Shown: positions 27,585 to 35,590 of the stretch, piece by piece
How positions within the stretch are numbered: the stretch's first letter is position 1
Layout of the letters: every line of letters starts with the position of its first letter
Source of the DNA: Comamonadaceae bacterium
GTDB lineage: Bacteria > Pseudomonadota > Gammaproteobacteria > Burkholderiales > Burkholderiaceae_C
DNA length: 64,000 nucleotides
Direction of reading: 5' to 3'
Assembly (NCBI GenBank): GCA_947445115.1
Contig: CANFCG010000004.1
Coordinates: 47,642 to 111,641 of the forward strand
Made by a program: the position numbers and the translations under genes
The notes under the pieces: generated by a model
Told to the model about the DNA's origin: nothing
The model's database searches: none
The model's input: the letters and a program-made list of their open reading frames with translations, nothing else

Positions 27585-28571
27585 ATGTTGTTAAATCACT
27601 TGATTAAAAAGTCGGTACTGTGCGCGGCCATGCTGGCATTGGCTTTCGGGGCATTCGGACAGTCCTACCCTACCAAGCCTATTAATGTCGTTGTGCCTTA
27701 CCCAGCAGGAGGCGCCGCAGATTTTGTAGCACGGTTTATGACCAAAGAAATGACGACGACGCTCAGGCAGCCGATGCTGGTGGATAACGTGGCGGGCGTA
27801 GGCGGCGCACTGGGCGTCATGAAGGCGCTGAATGCCGCGCCCGACGGCTACACCATGATGAGTTCTGATATTGCTGCACTGATCACCACGCCACTCACCA
27901 ATGTGAATGCCAAATACAAGCCCGAAGAAATCAAGACCGTTGCCATGCTGGGTCAGGCGGACATTATGTTGGTGGTTCGCAAGGATTTAGGTGTGAACAA
28001 CCTAGAGGGGTTGATTGCTTTGGCAAAGAAAAGCACGGACAAGCCTTTGGCCTTTTGCACATCAGGAATCGGCTCCAACTATCACTTGATGTCTGAAAAA
28101 TTTAATACAACGGCGGATATTAAAGCGCTGCATGTGCCCTACAACGGCTTTCCTCAATGCATGACTAATTTGATTGGTCAACAAATTGATTATGCTTTTC
28201 TGCCCGTGGCAGGGCCTTTCCCAGGCTTTATTGACAGTGGGGCGATGAAAATTCTTGCCATTGCAGGTACGGCACCGAGTGCAAGGTTCCCCAAAGCACC
28301 ACTCATTAAATCTAGCCGAGGTTTTGATGATTTTGTTTTCTCAGCTTGGGCGGGCTTTCATGTCAACAATAAAGTTCCTGATGATGTAGTCATGGCCCTC
28401 AATAAATCAGCAAGAGCCGCAATGGAGACGCTTGAGGTGAAAAAGCATTTTGCAGATTCAGGCTCAACCATTTTTCCTCCTATGCTGCCCAGTGAGGCGC
28501 ATGCTTTCTACTTGCGCGAAGTCGCCACTTATCGCGCAATTGCGAAAGCCATTAACTTGCAGCAGCAGTGA
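27585..28571 (+). CDS. Bug-family TTT periplasmic solute receptor (5)
   Basis: 328-residue receptor with AGGAG 8 nt upstream and a signal peptide ([20 protein letters not shown]). Family marks are [37 protein letters not shown] and [17 protein letters not shown]. It is the sister of receptor 4 (see there), so the two paralogues flank the alkylsulfatase, GMC, ferredoxin and P450 genes. Its stop overlaps the VOC start by one base. Confidence 0.9.
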   Translation: MLLNHLIKKSVLCAAMLALAFGAFGQSYPTKPINVVVPYPAGGAADFVARFMTKEMTTTLRQPMLVDNVAGVGGALGVMKALNAAPDGYTMMSSDIAALITTPLTNVNAKYKPEEIKTVAMLGQADIMLVVRKDLGVNNLEGLIALAKKSTDKPLAFCTSGIGSNYHLMSEKFNTTADIKALHVPYNGFPQCMTNLIGQQIDYAFLPVAGPFPGFIDSGAMKILAIAGTAPSARFPKAPLIKSSRGFDDFVFSAWAGFHVNNKVPDDVVMALNKSARAAMETLEVKKHFADSGSTIFPPMLPSEAHAFYLREVATYRAIAKAINLQQQ

Positions 28572-28984
28572 TGATCCAGCCCTTTCATTTGGCGTTCCCC
28601 GTTCATGATTTAGTTGCCGCGCGTCAGTTTTATGGCGAAGTGATGGGTTGCGAAGAAGGCCGCAGTTCACCGCACTGGATTGACTTTAATTTCTTTGGAC
28701 ATCAACTTGTGACGCACCTCGTAGAGGCCAAGCGGAACGCGGCTTCCAGCGATGTGGATGGTCACAACGTACCTGTACCGCACTTCGGCGTGGTGTTGAC
28801 GATGGCGCAGTTTGATGCGCTAGCAGCGCGTCTTCGCAGTCACCATGTGAAGTTTGAACTTGAGCCTGTGATCCGCTTTAAAGGGTTGGTCGGCGAACAA
28901 GCCACGATGTTCTTTTTAGATCCCAGCGGCAACGCCTTGGAGTTCAAGGCGTTTGAGGATCAGTCGCAACTTTTTGCGAAGTAG
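28571..28984 (+). CDS. VOC-family (glyoxalase/dioxygenase-like) protein
   Basis: 137-residue vicinal-oxygen-chelate protein. The ATG at 28571 overlaps the preceding TGA by one base. The N-terminal module [20 protein letters not shown] and the C-terminal [14 protein letters not shown] are typical; metal-ligand candidates are His in FHLAFPV, His in PHFGVVL and Glu in ALEFK, as in glyoxalase-like enzymes. The substrate is unknown. It is the last gene of the plus-strand run, immediately followed by a repeat element. Confidence 0.85.
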   Translation: MIQPFHLAFPVHDLVAARQFYGEVMGCEEGRSSPHWIDFNFFGHQLVTHLVEAKRNAASSDVDGHNVPVPHFGVVLTMAQFDALAARLRSHHVKFELEPVIRFKGLVGEQATMFFLDPSGNALEFKAFEDQSQLFAK

Positions 28985-29007
28985 ATTCTCGCCCTCGCGG
29001 GAATGAC
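28985..29007. repeat. Dispersed palindromic repeat, copy 3
   Basis: Degenerate copy reading ATTCTCGCCCTCGCGGGA then ATGAC between the convergent VOC and IlvD-like genes. Position between two 3' ends suits a bidirectional terminator-like hairpin. Confidence 0.65.
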
Positions 29008-29013
29008 AAGCTC

Positions 29014-30765
29014 TCAGTGAATATCAGGCTCAGGCACTGCCGCACCAAAGCTAGTCTCTAAAAAATCAAAATCACAGCCCGTCTCGGCTTGCATCACGTG
29101 CTGTTTAAACATGAAGCCGTAGCCGCGTTCCCAGCGTGGTTTTGTACTGGTGGAAGCCTTATCCCATATGGCTTTGCGGGCAGCTAGCTCAGCATCACTC
29201 ACGTTTAAATTGATCGTCCGGGCGGGTACGTCTACCGTAATCGTGTCGCCTGTTTGCACGAGCGCCAGTGGTCCACCAATCGCCGCTTCGGGGCTCACGT
29301 GCAAGATGCACGCGCCGTAGCTGGTACCGCTCATGCGTGCGTCCGAGATACGAATCATGTCTTTCACGCCTTGCTTGACTAGCTTGGTTGGGATCGGCAG
29401 CATCCCTGACTCGGGCATGCCCGCGCCTTGCGGGCCATAGTTGCGCAAAACGAGGATGTCGTTTTCGGTGACATCTAAATCTAAGTTGTCCGTATCTTTT
29501 TTAAGCGCTTCGTAGCTGTCGTACACCAACGCACGGCCTGTGTGCTTAAAGAACTTGGGCGCGCAAGCCGACGGTTTGATGACGCAACCACCAGGGGCAA
29601 TATTGCCGCGAAGCACTGCCAGTGCGCCTTCCGCGTAGATGGGGTTGCTCAAGGGACGAATCACATCGTCGTTGTGCACCATGGCATCTTTGAGTGTCTC
29701 CTTCAAAGTCACGCCGCTCACGGTTATTGCATCCAAGTGCAAGTGATCGGTGAGGCGCGTCATCATGCCGCCAAGGCCGCCTGCGTAATAAAAATCTTCC
29801 ATCAAATAGGTGTCGCCGCTGGGTCTGATGTTGGCAATGACGGGGACTTTGCGACTGGCTGCGTCGAAGTCTTCTAACGACACAGCACAGTGCTCGCCAG
29901 CTCTGCGCGACATGGCAATCAAATGAATGATGGCGTTGGTGGAGCAGCCCATCGCCATAGCGACCGTAATCCCATTTTCAAAATTTTGGCGCGTGAGCAT
30001 TTTTGCTGGCGTGAGGTCTTCCCAAACCATATCTACAATGCGCCGACCACATTCGGCGGACATACGGATGTGCCCTGCGTCCACGGCAGGAATGCTGGAC
30101 GCATTCGGTAGCGTAAAGCCGCAGGCTTCGGCAATGCCTGTCATGGTGCTGGCCGTGCCCATCGTCATGCAGTGGCCGTGGCTACGCGCAATCCCGCCTT
30201 CCACTTCCGTCCACTGTTCGGCTGTGAGTTTGCCCGCGCGGCGCTCGTCCCACAGTTTCCATGTGTCCGAACCAGAACCGAGCGGCTTGCCGCGCCAATT
30301 ACCGCGCAACATCGGGCCCGCAGGCAAATAGATAAACGGCACGCCTGCCGACATTGCACCCATGATGAGCCCTGGCGTCGTCTTGTCGCAGCCACCCATC
30401 AGCACCACGCCGTCAATCGGATGCGAGCGAATTTGCTCTTCCGTTTCCATCGCGAGCAAATTGCGATAAAGCATGGTCGTCGGTTTCATCGTTGGCTCGT
30501 CTAGCGACAGCGCAGGAAACTCCAGCGGAAAGCCTCCCGCCTGCAACACGCCACGCTTCACGTCTTCCACGCGCTGCTTAAAGTGCCCGTGGCAAGTGTT
30601 CATGTCCGACCATGTATTCAAAATCGCAATGACGGGTTTGCCCACCCAGTCTGCTGGGCCATAGCCCAGTTGCATCACACGTGAGCGGTGACCAAAAGAG
30701 CGAACATCGTCGGGGGCGAACCAGCGGGCGGAGCGAAGTTCAGCGTAGGATTTTTTAGTCGTCAT
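29014..30765 (-). CDS. IlvD/Edd-family sugar-acid dehydratase
   Basis: 583-residue Fe-S dehydratase. Cluster and metal ligands are visible in NTWSDMNTCHGHF near residue 55, MGGCDKTTPGLIMG near residue 123 and SHGHCMTMGTASTM near residue 193. The family includes dihydroxy-acid dehydratase, 6-phosphogluconate dehydratase and dehydratases for arabinonate, xylonate, galactonate and fuconate. The protein belongs to the sugar-acid side of the family by its DDVRSFGHRS N-terminus and overall length. It ends the minus-strand operon udh-dctP-dctQ-dctM-Bug-ilvD-like, so the substrate is likely a uronate-derived acid. Which one is not evident. Confidence 0.88.
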   Translation of the reverse strand: MTTKKSYAELRSARWFAPDDVRSFGHRSRVMQLGYGPADWVGKPVIAILNTWSDMNTCHGHFKQRVEDVKRGVLQAGGFPLEFPALSLDEPTMKPTTMLYRNLLAMETEEQIRSHPIDGVVLMGGCDKTTPGLIMGAMSAGVPFIYLPAGPMLRGNWRGKPLGSGSDTWKLWDERRAGKLTAEQWTEVEGGIARSHGHCMTMGTASTMTGIAEACGFTLPNASSIPAVDAGHIRMSAECGRRIVDMVWEDLTPAKMLTRQNFENGITVAMAMGCSTNAIIHLIAMSRRAGEHCAVSLEDFDAASRKVPVIANIRPSGDTYLMEDFYYAGGLGGMMTRLTDHLHLDAITVSGVTLKETLKDAMVHNDDVIRPLSNPIYAEGALAVLRGNIAPGGCVIKPSACAPKFFKHTGRALVYDSYEALKKDTDNLDLDVTENDILVLRNYGPQGAGMPESGMLPIPTKLVKQGVKDMIRISDARMSGTSYGACILHVSPEAAIGGPLALVQTGDTITVDVPARTINLNVSDAELAARKAIWDKASTSTKPRWERGYGFMFKQHVMQAETGCDFDFLETSFGAAVPEPDIH

Positions 30766-30780
30766 GGCGTATTGCAGGCA

Positions 30781-31767
30781 TCAATCAATAGAAATATTTT
30801 TCTCTTGAATGATTTTGGCATAGCGCTTCAAGTCTGAATCAATCAAAGCTTTGAACTGCGCGGGTGTCGAGCCTATGGGGTTTGCGCCTTGCTTGCTAAA
30901 CGCCTCGCGCATGTCGGCTTGCTGAACAGCCTCTTTCACATCAGCGGCAATTTTGTTAATGATGGCTTGTGGTGTGCCAGCGGGCGCGAGCACGCCAATC
31001 CAAGAGCCAGACTCATAACCCGTCAGCCCCGATTCTGAAATGGTGGGCACATCGGGCAGCGTGCTCGATCGTGTTTTGGTGGTGACTGCCAGCGCATTCA
31101 ACTTACCGCTTTTGACTTGTCCAACGGACTCCAGCACCGAGGCAAAGAGAATGTTGACGTGCCCCGCCATCATGTCGTTCATCGCAGGGCCGCCGCCTTT
31201 GTAGGGCACATGCGTCATTTTGACTCCTGCCATGGCAGAAAAAACTTCCGCGGATAAATGCGGCGATCCGCCATTACCGGAGCTGGCGAAGGTCACTTTG
31301 TCAGGGTTGGCTTTGGCATACGCCAACAGCTCTTTGACGGACTTGGGTGCGAAGCTGGGCGAGGTGAGTAAAAAGAAAGGCAACTCAGCCACCAATGACA
31401 CAGGCGCAAAGGCTGTATCCGCGTTGTAAGGCAATTTTTTATAGAGCGATGGATTAATGGACTGCGTGCCCACGTTGCCAAAAAGGAGTGTGTAACCATC
31501 GGCTTTGGCTTTCGCCACCACATCGGCACCCACCACACCACCAGCGCCGCCTTTGTTATCTACGATGACGGACTGTCCCCATTTTTGCGTGAGCTTGTTG
31601 GCTATCAAACGCGCACCAATATCCGTCCCGCCGCCTGGGGCGAAAGGCACAACGAGCGTGACGGGGTGATTGGGGTAACTGCCCGCTGTGCCAGTCGTGG
31701 CCTGGCTGTAGGCCAAGCCGGATATGGCTTGCAGGCCGATCAGGGCAAGTGGTAGATAGCATTTCAT
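30781..31767 (-). CDS. Bug-family TTT periplasmic solute receptor (6)
   Basis: 328-residue receptor with a signal peptide (MKCYLPLALIGLQAISGLAY then SQA). Family marks are YPNHPVTLVVPFAPGGGTDI, VDNKGGAGGVVGADVVA and MTHVPYKGGGPAMNDMMAG. It lies inside the TRAP-transporter operon, 7 nt after dctM and 15 nt before the IlvD-like gene, so a TTT receptor is in the same transcript as a complete TRAP system. The two transport types are unrelated. It must use TctAB permeases encoded elsewhere. Confidence 0.9.
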   Translation of the reverse strand: MKCYLPLALIGLQAISGLAYSQATTGTAGSYPNHPVTLVVPFAPGGGTDIGARLIANKLTQKWGQSVIVDNKGGAGGVVGADVVAKAKADGYTLLFGNVGTQSINPSLYKKLPYNADTAFAPVSLVAELPFFLLTSPSFAPKSVKELLAYAKANPDKVTFASSGNGGSPHLSAEVFSAMAGVKMTHVPYKGGGPAMNDMMAGHVNILFASVLESVGQVKSGKLNALAVTTKTRSSTLPDVPTISESGLTGYESGSWIGVLAPAGTPQAIINKIAADVKEAVQQADMREAFSKQGANPIGSTPAQFKALIDSDLKRYAKIIQEKNISID

Positions 31768-31774
31768 GGTGTTT

Positions 31775-33067
31775 TTACTTCGCTAAAACCAAATTAGGCA
31801 GCCATAGCGAAAACGCAGGTACGTAAGTCACCATAAACAGAGCAGCGATCAGCGCGCCGTAGAACGGCCAAATAGTTTTCATCACCGTGCCGACCGACAC
31901 GCCGCCAATCGCGCAGCCGACAAACTGCGTGGTTCCTACGGGAGGCGTATTCAGACCCAGCGCGCAGTTAATCAGCATCACCATACCGAACTGCACGCTG
32001 CTCATGCCGTAGGCTTGGCAGATGGGCAAGAAGATGGGGGTGCATAAGAGAATCGTCGCCGCCATATCTAAGAATGTGCCCAGCACAAATAAGATGACGT
32101 TGACGAGTAAAAATATGAGCCATGGCTGGGAAGTCACGCTGGATAAGGCTTGCCCCGTCAACTCCGCCACGCCGTACAAGCTAATGAGGTAGCCAAACAT
32201 AGACGAGATGCCAATGAGTAGCAGCACGATGCCTGTGGTCTTGACAGCTTTGCTGGCAGCTTTGATAAACTTTTCTGTGGTCAGGCTTTTGTACAAAAAG
32301 AGGGTCAAGCCAAGTGCATAAATCACCGCAATAGCCGCTGACTCGGTGGCGGTAAACACGCCACTCAAGATGCCCACCAAGATGATGACGACGATAAATA
32401 GCCCTGGCAGCGCCGCCGCAAAACTGCGTGCCACGATAGACCAGCCTGGGAACGTGCCCGCAGGGTAGCCGCGCTTAACCGCCACGCCGTAAGCCGCCGC
32501 CAAGTTGCACAGCGTGAGGATGATGACCGGGACAATGCCAGCCAAAATCAGCGCCGCCATCGACACCTTGCCGCCCGTGGCCAGCGTATAAATAATCATA
32601 TTGTGCGAGGTGGGCATGAGTGCTCCCACCAGCGCCGCGTGAGTGGTGACGTTGACGGCGTAGTCCGCGTCGTAGCCTTCCTTTTTCATCATCGGAATCA
32701 TCACTGCACCCATGGCCGATACGTCCGCCACGGGGCTACCACTGACACCGCCAAACAACGTGCAGGCAACGACGTTGCTCATCCCGAGACCACCACGCAC
32801 GTGGCCTACCAGTGATTTAGCAAACACGACGATGCGATCGGCAATGCCGCCGTAGAGCATCAACTCACCTGCAAATATGAAGAAAGGAATCGCGAGGAAT
32901 GAAAACACATTCATGCCCGAGGTCATTTGCTGAAAACCGACCGCAAGTGGCAAGCCTTCGTACAAAAGCGTGAGCAGCGACGAGAGGCCAATGGAAAAAG
33001 CGACGGGAACGCCTAGTAATAACAGGCCAAAAAACGAAACGCAAAGGATGATGAGTGGGATGGTCAT
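31775..33067 (-). CDS. dctM: TRAP transporter large permease DctM
   Basis: 430-residue integral membrane protein of the TRAP family, the ion-coupled pore subunit. It has about a dozen hydrophobic helices throughout, with family features such as FGGVSGSPVADVSAMGAVMI near residue 105, and LINCALGLNTPPVGTTQFV near residue 360. It works with DctQ (33102) and DctP (33654), most likely importing hexuronates, as judged from udh in the same operon. It starts at the ATG at 33067 directly at the left arm of an inverted repeat. Confidence 0.94.
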   Translation of the reverse strand: MTIPLIILCVSFFGLLLLGVPVAFSIGLSSLLTLLYEGLPLAVGFQQMTSGMNVFSFLAIPFFIFAGELMLYGGIADRIVVFAKSLVGHVRGGLGMSNVVACTLFGGVSGSPVADVSAMGAVMIPMMKKEGYDADYAVNVTTHAALVGALMPTSHNMIIYTLATGGKVSMAALILAGIVPVIILTLCNLAAAYGVAVKRGYPAGTFPGWSIVARSFAAALPGLFIVVIILVGILSGVFTATESAAIAVIYALGLTLFLYKSLTTEKFIKAASKAVKTTGIVLLLIGISSMFGYLISLYGVAELTGQALSSVTSQPWLIFLLVNVILFVLGTFLDMAATILLCTPIFLPICQAYGMSSVQFGMVMLINCALGLNTPPVGTTQFVGCAIGGVSVGTVMKTIWPFYGALIAALFMVTYVPAFSLWLPNLVLAK

Positions 33068-33160
33068 TTTGAAACTATTGGGGTCAGACCCCTTTGAACG
33101 GTCATTGGGCTTCGTCAGAAGTTGTTTGGTGGGTGGGGTCAGACCCCAAAAGTTTCAAAA
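33067..33160. repeat. Inverted repeat with GGGGTCAGACCCC cores at the dctQ/dctM junction
   Basis: Left arm at 33067-33092 reads TTTTGAAACT then ATTGGGGTCAGACCCC. Right arm at 33135-33160 reads GGGGTCAGACCCCAAAAG then TTTCAAAA, its near inverse complement. Each core is itself palindromic. The right arm forms the 3' coding end of dctQ and the left arm the dctM start region. It resembles dispersed REP-type elements; no transposase is present here. Confidence 0.7.
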
Positions 33161-33608
33161 TATGCTCGATGCTAAACAGCACAATCAGCACGCCAGCGAT
33201 GCAAGCAGGCACGTAGCGCCAGCCCTCCGAAATGGGGAGAGTGGGCAAGTTGTAATCCCAAACCGATTTGGCAAGGCTTGCACATTCGATGGCCATGATT
33301 ACGCCAAAAACCAACACCAGCGCATGAATCAGGTACTCCATACGCGTACGCACCTTCTCGGAGGCCAATACCAGCAAGCTCTCCAGCCCAATGTGCCCGG
33401 CGTCCCGCACTCCAACTGCCACGCCAAACATGGTCACGTATAAAACGAGCAGCAGCGCAAAAGTCTCTGCCCACGTAGGTGTGTTGTTGAGCACATAGCG
33501 CCCAAACACCTGCCACGTGACGCAGGCAATTAACAAGACAAGCCCTGCAATGCCAAGGCGCATGCAAGTCGTGGAGAGAAATTGACAAATTTTGTTGTAG
33601 GTATTCAT
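33102..33608 (-). CDS. dctQ: TRAP transporter small permease DctQ
   Basis: 168-residue membrane protein with four hydrophobic helices (for example RLGIAGLVLLIACVTWQVFG near residue 20 and the last helix VPACIAGVLIVLFSIEHILKL), the layout of DctQ. I chose the ATG at 33608; a longer frame would start inside the palindromic repeat at 33624 and is not real. The C-terminal tail LLGSDPTHQTTSDEAQ is encoded by the right arm of an inverted repeat and differs from normal DctQ endings, so the end may have been replaced by repeat insertion. The gene is 15 nt from the next repeat copy. Confidence 0.88.
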   Translation of the reverse strand: MNTYNKICQFLSTTCMRLGIAGLVLLIACVTWQVFGRYVLNNTPTWAETFALLLVLYVTMFGVAVGVRDAGHIGLESLLVLASEKVRTRMEYLIHALVLVFGVIMAIECASLAKSVWDYNLPTLPISEGWRYVPACIAGVLIVLFSIEHILKLLGSDPTHQTTSDEAQ

Positions 33609-33623
33609 GGCGGCTGTTGGGTT

Positions 33624-33650
33624 GTCATTCCCGCGAAGGCGGGAATCCAC
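33624..33650. repeat. Dispersed palindromic repeat, copy 4
   Basis: Best-preserved copy: GTCATTCCCGCGAAGGCGGG then AATCCAC on the plus strand, between dctP and dctQ. The hairpin arms TTCCCGC and GCGGGAA are perfect. In the middle of a transporter operon it could lower downstream gene dosage relative to dctP, an inference. Confidence 0.8.
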
Positions 33651-33653
33651 GGA

Positions 33654-34625
33654 TTACTTTGAGTCTTGCACGCGTTTAACGAGTGACTTGAGCTTGTCGT
33701 CTTTGATGAACTTGTCGTAGACAGGTTTCATGGCGGCTTGGAACGGTGCTTTATCCACTTGCGTGATGATCGCGCCACCCGCTACGACGGCTTTTTGCGA
33801 AGCGATTTCTTTTTCATCCCACAGTTTGCGCATGTAGACCACAGACTCTTTAGCCGCTTGTTTGATGGCTTTTTGGTCATCCGCGGAGAGGGTGTCCCAT
33901 GTGCGTTTGGAGAACAAAAGCACCTCTGGTGCCATCGAGTGCTCGGTCATGGCGTAGTACTTGGCGGCCTCGAAATGCTTGGCGCTGTCGTAGCTTGGAA
34001 AGTTATTTTCTGCGCCATCAATCAAGCCTGTTTTAAGCGCCGTGTACACCTCGCCATAGGGCATCGGCGTTGCGTTAGCGCCCATTGCCTCTAGCAGTGA
34101 GACCCACAAATCAGATTGCTGTACGCGGATCTTCATGCCTTTGACATCGGCAAACGATTTGATTTGCTTTTTACCCGTGTAGATCGAACGTGCACCGCTG
34201 TCGTAGTAAGCAAGACCAATAAAGCCTTGCGGTGCGCAGCTTGCCAAAATTTCTTCACCAATCGCACCGTCCAGCACGTGACGCATGTGATCTTTCGAGC
34301 GGAACAAAAACGGCAACGTTGGCACTTGCGTCTCGGCGCAGATGTTGTTCATCGGGCCAATGTTTACGCGCGACATGGCCAGTGCGCCAATTTTGGTTTG
34401 TTCGATCAAATCTTTTTCTTGTCCCAAAGCAGACGCTGGATAGACCTTGATCGAGTGCTTGTTGTTAGTGAGTTCAGCTAAGCGCTTCCCCATGAACTTG
34501 ACCGCTTCAACGGTCGGATAGCCATCCGGATGCGTATCCGCCGAGCGGAACTCGGTGGCTTGCGCAGCGAAGCCAAGCGCGATAGTGGCAGCAATAGCGA
34601 TTTTTGAGAGAGCTTTGAAAGACAT
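33654..34625 (-). CDS. dctP: TRAP transporter substrate-binding protein DctP
   Basis: 323-residue periplasmic receptor. The ATG at 34625 has AGGAG upstream and gives a signal peptide ([20 protein letters not shown] then AQA). Family marks are [20 protein letters not shown], the [13 protein letters not shown] segment, the ligand-carboxylate Arg region [13 protein letters not shown] near residue 165 and [20 protein letters not shown] near residue 195. With DctQM it forms a sodium-coupled importer. Encoded between udh and dctQ, so a hexuronate is the likely cargo. Confidence 0.93.
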   Translation of the reverse strand: MSFKALSKIAIAATIALGFAAQATEFRSADTHPDGYPTVEAVKFMGKRLAELTNNKHSIKVYPASALGQEKDLIEQTKIGALAMSRVNIGPMNNICAETQVPTLPFLFRSKDHMRHVLDGAIGEEILASCAPQGFIGLAYYDSGARSIYTGKKQIKSFADVKGMKIRVQQSDLWVSLLEAMGANATPMPYGEVYTALKTGLIDGAENNFPSYDSAKHFEAAKYYAMTEHSMAPEVLLFSKRTWDTLSADDQKAIKQAAKESVVYMRKLWDEKEIASQKAVVAGGAIITQVDKAPFQAAMKPVYDKFIKDDKLKSLVKRVQDSK

Positions 34626-34664
34626 GAAATACTCCTTGTAAAAAATAAAAAAACTAAAAAATTC

Positions 34665-34690
34665 CGTCATCCGCCACGCAGGCGGGAATC
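34665..34690. repeat. Dispersed palindromic repeat, copy 5
   Basis: Copy reading CGTCATCCGCCACGCAGGCG then GGAATC between udh and dctP. It preserves the outer CGTCAT and GCGGGAATC ends but has a changed loop. The udh stop follows at 34701. Confidence 0.65.
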
Positions 34691-34700
34691 TAAGGCGGCC

Positions 34701-35498
34701 TTACGCAAACGGTCCCATTTTTGTAAACCCACCACCTTGGTACATCTTGGCTGGATCGCTAGACGCCAATTGCGGCATGGCCTCGCGACTCGCGTGCCAT
34801 TGTTCTGTGTTGTCCTGCGGTTTGAAACCTAGGTGTGCAGCCTTGCTGTTATCCCACCAGCTGTCTTTGTTATCTGACACGCCATACACAATGGTGTGAC
34901 CAACGTTGGGCGCAGTGAGCGAGCAGCGAACTAACTCAGACAGATCGCGGTAGGACAGCCAAGTTTTGAGCATCCTTGCGTCATGTGGCTCTGGGAAAGA
35001 CGAACCAATACGAATGCTGACCGTCTCGATGCCATAGCGATCAAAATAAAATTGAGCCATGTTTTCGCCATACGCTTTAGAGAGGCCGTAGTAACTATCG
35101 GGGCGCAGTAGGCAATCGGAGTCAATCACGTCGCCTTGCTTGTGAAAGCCAATCGCGTGGTTGGAGCTGGCAAACACCACACGGCGCACGTCGTGAACCC
35201 GAGCACCTTCGTACAGATGAAAAATGCCACGAATATTGGCATCCAAAATCGTCTCGAATGAGTGCTCGGTTGCCACGCCGCCTAGGTGAACGATGGCGTC
35301 CACGCCTTGTGATAGCGCCATCGTTTTTTCTTTGTCGCCCAAGTCGCAGGTGATGATTTCCTCAAACGCGGCGGCTTCGCCCATGCTGGATACATCAGAG
35401 AGGCGAAGCGTGTCGCAATGGGCGGCCAAACTTTGCCGCAGTACCTTGCCAAGCCCACCTGCGGCGCCTGTGAGTAGAATTTTTTTGAGTGGTTTCAT
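34701..35498 (-). CDS. udh: Uronate dehydrogenase Udh
   Basis: NAD-dependent SDR-type enzyme that oxidises D-galacturonate and D-glucuronate to the aldaric acid lactones. The ATG at 35498 gives 265 residues, the usual family length. Cofactor motif LTGAAGGLGKVLR near residue 12, DAIVHLGGVATEHSFETILD, SSNHAIGFH, the catalytic YYGLSKAYGE (Tyr and Lys) near residue 135 and SIRIGSSFPEP are typical of Udh. It is the first gene of the operon udh-dctPQM-Bug-ilvD-like. A LacI-type operator (35513-35528) lies 14 nt upstream of its start. Its products feed gudD and garD. Confidence 0.94.
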   Translation of the reverse strand: MKPLKKILLTGAAGGLGKVLRQSLAAHCDTLRLSDVSSMGEAAAFEEIITCDLGDKEKTMALSQGVDAIVHLGGVATEHSFETILDANIRGIFHLYEGARVHDVRRVVFASSNHAIGFHKQGDVIDSDCLLRPDSYYGLSKAYGENMAQFYFDRYGIETVSIRIGSSFPEPHDARMLKTWLSYRDLSELVRCSLTAPNVGHTIVYGVSDNKDSWWDNSKAAHLGFKPQDNTEQWHASREAMPQLASSDPAKMYQGGGFTKMGPFA

Positions 35499-35512
35499 GG
35501 GTTGATCAATAA

Positions 35513-35528
35513 ATGGTAGCGCTATCAT
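35513..35528. promoter_or_regulatory. LacI-family operator, copy 3, upstream of udh
   Basis: ATGGTAGCGCTATCAT differs from the perfect palindrome at 15811 by one base. It lies 14 nt upstream of the udh start and so probably blocks transcription of the udh-TRAP operon. The site is 62 nt upstream of the divergent ccsA gene. Confidence 0.82.
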
Positions 35529-35590
35529 AAGCCGATTAGTTGTTGCGCGTGCTCCGTGTAAACCATAGGTCAGCCGTTAAACTCTAGGTT

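Noticed and set aside
33608..33650. Longer DctQ start beginning MDSRLRGND
   Set aside because: The added residues are the translation of the palindromic repeat, a common artefact.
5987..35590. Classical integrative element between resB and ccsA
   Set aside because: No integrase, att-like direct repeat or tRNA was found at either edge, so only the term island is used.
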